This document shows positions 16,656-21,518 of a stretch of 21,518 nucleotides of DNA, in pieces. The position numbers and the translations under genes were made by a program. The notes under the pieces are model-generated. The model saw only the letters and a program-made list of their open reading frames with translations. It was not told where the DNA came from and made no database searches. Position 1 is the stretch's first letter. Each line of letters starts with the position of its first letter. Source of the DNA: Brevundimonas vancanneytii (lineage in GTDB: Bacteria > Pseudomonadota > Alphaproteobacteria > Caulobacterales > Caulobacteraceae); contig CAMCIP010000006.1 in the NCBI GenBank assembly GCA_945874855.1, positions 1-21,518 on the forward strand. Reading direction: 5' to 3'.

Positions 16656-16723
16656 GCGAAATCCCTCCGTTGAGGACGGCAGCCAACCACGAACGAAACA
16701 GGAACACAATCTCCCGTTTTTGC

Positions 16724-16900
16724 TCAGCTGGCGTCCTCGACCGGCGCGTCGGGCCCATTTTTCTTGATCGAATCGATGGCGTTCTGCGCGGAGGCCTTGG
16801 AAGCATAGCCCTCGGTCGAGAACATCACTTCGGAATTGTACTTGAACCGGACGCGGAACTCGCCCGCCTTGTCCTTGTAGATCTCGAACTTGTGGGCCAT
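16724..16900 (-). CDS. DUF1508/YegP-type small protein
   Basis: This is a 58-residue protein reading MAHKFEIYKDKAGEFRVRFK at the start, then NSEVMFSTEGYASKASAQNA and IDSIKKNGPDAPVEDAS. This is a single DUF1508 repeat (KFEIYKDKxGEFRxRxK...GYxSKxxAxNxIxSIKKN). The larger YegP proteins carry two such units. An AGGAGGT site, near the ideal sequence, ends 7 nt before the ATG, supporting active translation. The biochemical role is unknown; the family is small, basic and probably cytoplasmic. It precedes the VOC gene by 68 nt on the same strand. Confidence 0.92.
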   Translation of the reverse strand: MAHKFEIYKDKAGEFRVRFKYNSEVMFSTEGYASKASAQNAIDSIKKNGPDAPVEDAS

Positions 16901-16957
16901 CGCGAAACCTCCTGCTGCGTGTGATGCCAGAGCCTGTCACGGCTCAGCTTGCCGTCA

Positions 16958-16992
16958 ACGGCCCTTGCGGGTGTCCCTGGACACAGGGCCGT
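16958..16992 (-). terminator. Double-nested hairpin directly after fabI
   Basis: ACGGCCCT at 16958-16965 pairs with AGGGCCGT at 16985-16992 (8 bp). Inside lies GTGTCC-CT-GGACAC (16971-16984), a perfect 6-bp hairpin. The structure starts 2 nt past the fabI stop. It lacks a U-tract, so it may be an mRNA 3' end stabiliser or a Rho-assisted terminator. Confidence 0.4.
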
Positions 16993-16994
16993 GA

Positions 16995-17816
16995 TCAGCC
17001 TTCGCCTTCGCCGTCCGGCAGGCCCATCATGTGGAAGCCGGCGTCGACGTGGATGACCTCGCCGGTGGTCGACAGGCCGAGGTCCGAGCACAGCCACAGG
17101 GCGGCGCCGGCGACGCCTTCCATGGACGTGTCCTCCTTCATCGCCGACATGGCGCGACCTTGCGCGATCATGCCCCTACCGCCCGAGATGCCGGCCAGCG
17201 ACAGGGTGCGCATGGCCCCGGCCGAGATGGCGTTGACGCGGATGCCCCCGGGGCCGAGGTCGCGCGCAATGTAGCGGGTGGCCGCCTCCAGCGCGGCCTT
17301 GGCCACGCCCATGGTGTTGTAGTTCGGGATGGCCCGCTCCGACCCCAGATAGGTCATGGTGACCAGGCTGCCGCCGTTCGGCATCAGCTTCGACGCCCGC
17401 CGCGCCACGTCGACGAAGCTGAAACAGCTGACGTTCATGGCCAGCAGGAAGCTGTCGCGGCTGGTGTTGTCGACGAAACTGCCCTTGAGCTCGTCCTTGT
17501 TGGCAAAGGCCACCGAGTGGACGACGAAATCGATCGTGCCGAACTCGGCCTCCAGCGCCGCGAAGGCCGCGTCCATGGAGACGTCGTCGGTGACATCGGC
17601 CGGGATCAGCAGTTTCGCCCCGACGCTCTCGGCCAGCGGCCGCACGCGACGCTCCAGCCCCTCGCCCAGATAGGTGAAGGCCAGCTCTGCGCCCTGCGCC
17701 GCCAGCTGGGAAGCGATGCCCCAGGCGATGGAGTTGGCGTTCGCCACCCCCATGATCAGGCCCTTCTTGCCCTTCATCAGCGCGCCGGCGGGCATGTTCC
17801 AGGCGGTCTCGGCCAT
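16995..17816 (-). CDS. fabI: Enoyl-[acyl-carrier-protein] reductase (NADH) FabI
   Basis: FabI performs the last reduction of each type II fatty-acid elongation cycle and is the target of triclosan-type inhibitors. This is a 273-residue short-chain dehydrogenase-fold protein. The cofactor site is GLIMGVANANSIAWGIA (FabI-specific, replacing the usual GxxxGxG). SVAFANKDEL and the catalytic Y156, Y166 and K173 (TYLGSERAIPNYNTMGVAK) follow the Y-x6-K spacing of FabI. RVNAISAGAMRTL is the conserved substrate-loop region. The N-terminal extension of about 14 residues before KGKKGLIMG is ordinary for this group. An AAGGAGA site precedes ATG 17816 by 5 nt. The antiporter gene lies 57 nt upstream in the same direction. 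Confidence 0.96.
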   Translation of the reverse strand: MAETAWNMPAGALMKGKKGLIMGVANANSIAWGIASQLAAQGAELAFTYLGEGLERRVRPLAESVGAKLLIPADVTDDVSMDAAFAALEAEFGTIDFVVHSVAFANKDELKGSFVDNTSRDSFLLAMNVSCFSFVDVARRASKLMPNGGSLVTMTYLGSERAIPNYNTMGVAKAALEAATRYIARDLGPGGIRVNAISAGAMRTLSLAGISGGRGMIAQGRAMSAMKEDTSMEGVAGAALWLCSDLGLSTTGEVIHVDAGFHMMGLPDGEGEG

Positions 17817-17873
17817 GGGAGTCTCCTTGAAAGTCAGGCCCGAGGGGTAGCAGCCGTCGACGCGCCGCGAAAG

Positions 17874-19127
17874 TCAGCCCGGCGTCGCCGACCGCCACTT
17901 CGCCAGCCGCGCCAGAAGCGGCGTCGCCGTGACGCCGTGGATGACGATGGAGGCCAGGATCACCAGACCGACGATGGCCCACAGCCGCTCGCTGGAGCCG
18001 AAGTCGCCGTGATTCAGTCCATAGGCGACATAGTAGACCGACCCCACGCCGCGGATGCCAAGGAAGGCCAGCAGCAGCTTTTCGCGCCACGGCCGGGGCG
18101 CGCCGATCATGGCCACAAGGCCGGCCGCCGGCCGCACGACCAGCAGGATGACCAGCGCGATGGCGGCGTCGCTCCAGGTCAGGCTGTCCAGCAGCCCGTT
18201 GGCCAGCGCCCCGCCGAACAGCACCAGAAGCAGCATGATCAGCAGCCGTTCGATCTGGTCGGAGAAGTCGTGCATCTGCTGGTGGAACTCGTGGTCCCGC
18301 TCCCAGCCGCGGATGGTCACGGCGGCCACGAACACCGCGAGGAAGCCGTAGCCGTGGGCCAGTTCGGTCGCGGCATAGGCCACCAGGGTCGCCGCCAGCG
18401 CCACCAGACCGTCGCCCAGACGATGCAGGCCGGTCCTTTCGCTGTGAAAGATCAGGAATCCGAAGGCGCGCCCGACCAGCCAGCCGACCGCGGCGCCCGC
18501 CAGGATCTTCCACACCACCTTGAGGGTGAGCCAGTCGGTCAGGCCCTCGGACGCCAGCCCGCCCAGAGAGGCCAGGATGGCCAGGTGGACGAAGGGAAAG
18601 GCCAGGGCGTCATTCAGTCCGGCCTCCGAGGTCAGGCCGAAGCGGACCTCGTCCTCATCGCCCGAGCGAGGCGGACCCACCTGGACGTCGGCGGCCAGCA
18701 CCGGGTCGGTCGGCGCCATGGCGGCGCCCAGCAAGAGGGCCATGGCCAGGCTGAACCCCAGACCCGCCATCCCCAGCCAAGCGACGGCCGCAATGGTCAG
18801 CGGCATGGTCACCGCCAGCAGCCGCCAGGTCGTGCCCCAGGCCTTCAGGCCCGGCGGGCGGTCCAGCTTCAGCCCGGCCCCCATCAGGCTGATGATCACC
18901 ACCAGTTCGGTCAGTCGCTCGGTGGCCGTGTCCCAGGTCCGCGGGTCAGGATTGAAGGCCAGCAGGCCCGAGGAAAAGACTCCCCAGCCGAGCGCGACGC
19001 ACAGAATCGGCAGGGTCAGCGGCAGCCGGCTCAGCCCGACCGGCGCCCATGACACAAGCAGCACCACCAGCCCGAGGCCGAGCAGGAACAGGATGTAGGG
19101 GTCAGGGGTCAGGACGGCCTCCGCCAA
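17874..19127 (-). CDS. CPA1-family Na+/H+ (cation:proton) antiporter
   Basis: This is a 417-residue integral membrane protein with about 12 helices. CPA1/NhaP hallmarks are APTDPVLA (T140-D141-P142), S167-EAGLN172-D173-ALAFP (the ND ion-binding pair) and GIRGVGSVYY near the C-terminus. No cytoplasmic regulatory domain follows, so it is a minimal antiporter exchanging Na+ or K+ for H+ to hold cytoplasmic pH. The start is given as TTG 19127 (family-like MAEAVLTPDPYILFLLGLGL); no ATG lies nearby in frame, and the ribosome-binding site is poor, so the N-terminus may be a few residues off. tldD ends 39 nt upstream on the same strand. Confidence 0.9.
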   Translation of the reverse strand: MAEAVLTPDPYILFLLGLGLVVLLVSWAPVGLSRLPLTLPILCVALGWGVFSSGLLAFNPDPRTWDTATERLTELVVIISLMGAGLKLDRPPGLKAWGTTWRLLAVTMPLTIAAVAWLGMAGLGFSLAMALLLGAAMAPTDPVLAADVQVGPPRSGDEDEVRFGLTSEAGLNDALAFPFVHLAILASLGGLASEGLTDWLTLKVVWKILAGAAVGWLVGRAFGFLIFHSERTGLHRLGDGLVALAATLVAYAATELAHGYGFLAVFVAAVTIRGWERDHEFHQQMHDFSDQIERLLIMLLLVLFGGALANGLLDSLTWSDAAIALVILLVVRPAAGLVAMIGAPRPWREKLLLAFLGIRGVGSVYYVAYGLNHGDFGSSERLWAIVGLVILASIVIHGVTATPLLARLAKWRSATPG

Positions 19128-19166
19128 CGGACGGCGCGAGACGCCGCCGGCATTTAACGCCCCAGC

Positions 19167-20597
19167 CTAGACTGCGGTCCCACCCACCGTCAGACCGCCG
19201 ATCTTGAGGCTGGGCTGGCCGATGCCGACCGGCACGCCCTGACCGGCCTTGCCGCACACGCCGACGCCGGGATCGAAGGCGAAGTCGTCGCCGATCATGG
19301 TCACGTTCTGCAGGGCCGTGGCCCCGTCGCCGATCAGGGTGGCGCCGCGAACCGGGGCGGTGATCCGACCGTCCTCGATCAGATAGGCCTCAGTGCACTG
19401 GAACACGAACTTGCCATTGGTGATGTCCACCTGACCGCCCCCGAAATTCGCCGCAAAGAGCCCGCGTTTCGTCGAGGCGATCATGTCGGCCTGGCTGTCC
19501 CTGTCGCCCTCCATGAAGGTGTTGGTCATGCGCGGCATGGGCAGGTGGGCATAGGACTGGCGGCGTCCGTTGCCGGTGGCGGCCTGTCCCAGCTGGCGGG
19601 CGCTGAGCCGGTCGTGCATCAGCCCGACCATGATGCCGTCCTCGATCAGGACGGTGCGGGAGGTCGGGGTGCCCTCGTCGTCGACCGAAAGGGAACCCCG
19701 GCGCCCGGCGATGGAGCCGTCGTCGACCACGGTCACGCCGGGCGCGGCCACCCGCTTGCCCATCATGCCGGTGAAGACCGAGCTGCCCTTGCGATGAAAA
19801 TCTCCCTCGAAGCCGTGGCCCACGGCCTCATGCAGCAGGACGCCGGGCCAGCCGGCGCCAAGGACCACGTCCATCTCGCCGGCAGGGCAGTCGACCGCCT
19901 CGAGGTTCACAAGCGCCTGACGCAGGGCCTCATCGACCTGGGCCTGCCAGCGCTCGGGCGCAATCCACGCCTCGAAGCCCGCGCGGCCGCCGGCCCCGGC
20001 CGAGGCGGTTTCGCGCCGGCCGTCCTTTTCCACCGTGACCGAGACGTTGAACCGCACCAGCGGCCGCACGTCGCGCACCGTCCGGTCGTCGGCGCGCACG
20101 ATCTCGATGGCGCGCCGCTCGCCCACCAGGGCGGCGGAGACCTGGACCACCCGCGGGTCGCGGGCCCGGGCCCAGGCGTCGATCTCGGCCAGCAGGGCGA
20201 TCTTGTCCGAAAAGGCCGGCGAGGCCAGCGGATCGACTTCGTCATAGAGCTTCTGGTTGGTGGCGCGCGGCCCCTCGGCCGTGACGCCGGCGTGGCCGGC
20301 CCGGGCCAGGCCCGCGCTCTGGCCCGCGCGGCGCAGGGCCGCGGCGGCAATCTCGTTGGCATGGGCATAGCCGGCCGTCTCGCCTGCCACGACCCTCAGG
20401 CCGAAGCCCTCGGACGCGTCATAGGCGGCGGACTTCAGCCGGCCATCGTCGAAGACCAGCGATTCGAGCTCCGACCGCTCCAGGAACAGTTCACCGTCGT
20501 CGGCCCCGGCAAGGGCCTCGCGCAGGATCGACAGGGCCTCGTCGGGATCGACGCCGGAGGTTTCCAGCAGGGGCGGGGGCGCGGCATGAACGGTCAT
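19167..20597 (-). CDS. tldD: TldD, metalloprotease subunit of the TldD/E system
   Basis: TldD forms a heterodimer with TldE (PmbA) that degrades unfolded peptides and matures some modified peptides. This 476-residue protein has the zinc motif H256-EAVG-H261 in PGVLLHEAVGHGFEGD and the third-ligand candidate C448 in GVGVCGKAGQG. The C-terminus GQPSLKIGGLTVGGTA is strongly conserved. TNTFMEGDRD is part of the substrate tunnel. The first 40 residues are variable, as usual. The TldE partner is not in this window. The gene lies between the GIN-domain gene (49 nt upstream) and the antiporter gene, all on one strand; no function links them. Confidence 0.96.
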   Translation of the reverse strand: MTVHAAPPPLLETSGVDPDEALSILREALAGADDGELFLERSELESLVFDDGRLKSAAYDASEGFGLRVVAGETAGYAHANEIAAAALRRAGQSAGLARAGHAGVTAEGPRATNQKLYDEVDPLASPAFSDKIALLAEIDAWARARDPRVVQVSAALVGERRAIEIVRADDRTVRDVRPLVRFNVSVTVEKDGRRETASAGAGGRAGFEAWIAPERWQAQVDEALRQALVNLEAVDCPAGEMDVVLGAGWPGVLLHEAVGHGFEGDFHRKGSSVFTGMMGKRVAAPGVTVVDDGSIAGRRGSLSVDDEGTPTSRTVLIEDGIMVGLMHDRLSARQLGQAATGNGRRQSYAHLPMPRMTNTFMEGDRDSQADMIASTKRGLFAANFGGGQVDITNGKFVFQCTEAYLIEDGRITAPVRGATLIGDGATALQNVTMIGDDFAFDPGVGVCGKAGQGVPVGIGQPSLKIGGLTVGGTAV

Positions 20598-20646
20598 GCC
20601 CCCGAGATAGGGCGGCGGAAGGGGCGCGTCACCCCTTCCGCACCGG

Positions 20647-21396
20647 TCACCAGCGTTCGTTGACGTCGCCCGAGCCCGAGACCCGGGTCTGGACCGACGC
20701 GGGGCGGCGGGTCAGGCCGACGTCGCCCGAGCCGGAGATGGCGACGGTCGCCGCCCCGGTCGGGCCCACCTGAACGTCGCCCGAGCCTGAAATGGACACA
20801 TCGGCGTCGGTGACCTCCAGCGCGGTCATGTCGACCTCGCCCGAGCCGGACACATCGACGTCGACCGTCCGGGCACGGCCGGCGGCGTCCACCTCGCCCG
20901 AGCCGGACACCGAAACCGAGAGGCGAGGCAGGTCGAGGCCGCGCAGGCTGACGTCCTGGGACCCGTTGATCTCGAAGTCGCTGACGTTCGGCGCGGTGAT
21001 CACGACCCTGAGGCTGCGGCGCCAGGCGCCGAAGCCGGCTCCGGGAGACAGGCTCAGCCGCCCGTCCTCCAGACGCAGGCGCTCGACCTGGCTCTGCGGC
21101 CCGGTGACGGTCACGGACGGGGTGTCGCCCTGGGTGAAGATGACGTCGGCGGGCGCATTGACCGTCAGGCGCGTGCCGCCGGTCCAGGTCAGGCTGCGGG
21201 TCACGTCGGGGCCGTCTTCGGCTCCCTCGCCCTGGCCGTCGTGGCTGACGCGGACCCAGTCGCCATTGTCGTCGATGAAGGACCAGTTCCAGCCGTCCTT
21301 CATGACGGCCGGGCCACCGACGGCGAAGGCGCCGCCCAGGCCGACCACGGCCAGAACCAGGCCGACGCCCATGATGATGAGAAGATTGCGGATCAT
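20647..21396 (-). CDS. Membrane-anchored GIN-domain (DUF2807) protein with SGSG(E/D)V repeats
   Basis: This 249-residue protein starts at ATG 21396 after a GGGAGGGA site. It has an N-terminal membrane helix or uncleaved signal (residues 3-26, LLIIMGVGLVLAVVGLGGAF) and a periplasmic putative auto-transporter adhesin head GIN (DUF2807) domain. The core begins GGTRLTVNAPADVIFTQGDTPSVTVTG, then repeats SGSG(E/D)V at residues 164, 183, 203, 221 and 240, each about 19 residues apart, forming a parallel beta-helix. It ends SGSGDVNERW. The function is unknown; similar proteins sit near envelope-stress or PspC-like genes. A longer open frame reaching 21513 is a shadow of the upstream gene. The start lies 14 nt after that gene's stop, so the two are probably co-transcribed. 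Confidence 0.85.
   Translation of the reverse strand: MIRNLLIIMGVGLVLAVVGLGGAFAVGGPAVMKDGWNWSFIDDNGDWVRVSHDGQGEGAEDGPDVTRSLTWTGGTRLTVNAPADVIFTQGDTPSVTVTGPQSQVERLRLEDGRLSLSPGAGFGAWRRSLRVVITAPNVSDFEINGSQDVSLRGLDLPRLSVSVSGSGEVDAAGRARTVDVDVSGSGEVDMTALEVTDADVSISGSGDVQVGPTGAATVAISGSGDVGLTRRPASVQTRVSGSGDVNERW
20665..20910 (-). repeat. Direct repeats encoding the GIN-domain beta-helix turns
   Basis: Five copies of a short unit containing CGCCCGAGCC (plus-strand reading) recur every 54-60 bp inside the GIN-domain gene. They encode the SGSG(E/D)V motifs at residues 164-242. The conservation is at both DNA and protein level. Confidence 0.75.
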
Positions 21397-21410
21397 GTCA
21401 GGTCCCTCCC

Positions 21411-21518
21411 TCAGGCCGCGACGTGCTGGTCGAGCGCGGGCTTGATCACGCGATAGTGCAGGCGCGCGTACCAGACCGTGGCGTCGATCAGCCATTTGAC
21501 GAAGACAGCGCACAGCGC
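21411..21518 (-). CDS. C-terminal end of an unidentified protein, partial
   Basis: On the reverse strand, a frame open from the window edge ends at TGA (21413-21411). It encodes the last 35 residues, ALCAVFVKWLIDATVWYARL followed by HYRVIKPALDQHVAA. The segment is hydrophobic and aromatic-rich with basic residues and could be the end of a membrane-associated or helical domain. I do not recognise the family. It stops 14 nt before the GIN-domain gene on the same strand, so they are likely an operon. Confidence 0.6.
   Translation of the reverse strand, partial: ALCAVFVKWLIDATVWYARLHYRVIKPALDQHVAA

Noticed and set aside
17031..19052. Open frame of 673 codons antisense to fabI and the antiporter gene
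   Set aside because: Covers two well-supported genes on the other strand and is Gly/Gln/His/Arg-rich like other shadow frames here.

Overview
The window is about 21.5 kb of very GC-rich, densely coding DNA. The mix of ClpB, SdhCDAB, FabI, TldD, DUF4167-like, DUF4893 and GIN-domain proteins, together with the style of their sequences, points to an alphaproteobacterium. Caulobacterales, close to Brevundimonas, is my best guess from sequence memory; no search was run. It looks like core chromosome with a small repeat-rich island. There are no tRNA, rRNA, CRISPR or phage genes and no recognisable transposase.

Layout. 1-1475 (+): the tail of an Ala/Pro-rich basic protein (probably DUF4167), a DUF4893 lipoprotein and a small SPFH-tail-like membrane protein. 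1485-3830 (-): a Tat-exported serine beta-lactamase-like hydrolase and a LysE-family exporter. 3986-6574 (+): clpB with a TTG start and a possible heat-shock promoter. 6575-7371: a small GIY-YIG nuclease gene bracketed by two nested-palindrome repeats that share a 28-bp core in opposite orientation. 7372-8299: a small four-helix membrane protein and a convergent GrpB-family protein. 8300-9117: about 800 bp without a convincing gene, holding a third, different nested palindrome. 9118-10121 (+): an exported surface-adhesin-E-like protein and a decayed SRAP/YedK-type gene with frameshifts. 10122-15011 (-): a tight seven-gene cluster, sdhC-sdhD-sdhA-sdhB-[2Fe-2S] ferredoxin-glycerate-kinase-like P-loop protein-PilZ protein, with a good promoter upstream of sdhC. 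15190-15786 (+): a secreted hypothetical protein. 15809-17816 (-): HIT, VOC and DUF1508/YegP-type small proteins and fabI. 17874-21513 (-): a CPA1 Na+/H+ antiporter, tldD, a GIN-domain (DUF2807) protein and the tail of an unidentified gene.

Working together. The largest unit is the succinate dehydrogenase operon. Its junctions are a 4-nt overlap, a 6-nt gap, a 1-nt overlap, a 1-nt gap, a gap of about 14 nt and a 4-nt overlap, so all seven proteins are probably made from one transcript. This places a ferredoxin, a metabolite kinase and a putative c-di-GMP receptor under TCA-cycle control. The most unusual structure is the GIY-YIG gene between inverted, related palindromes, which resembles a small mobile or formerly mobile cassette. 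The rest is housekeeping: protein disaggregation, fatty-acid synthesis, peptide maturation and ion homeostasis.
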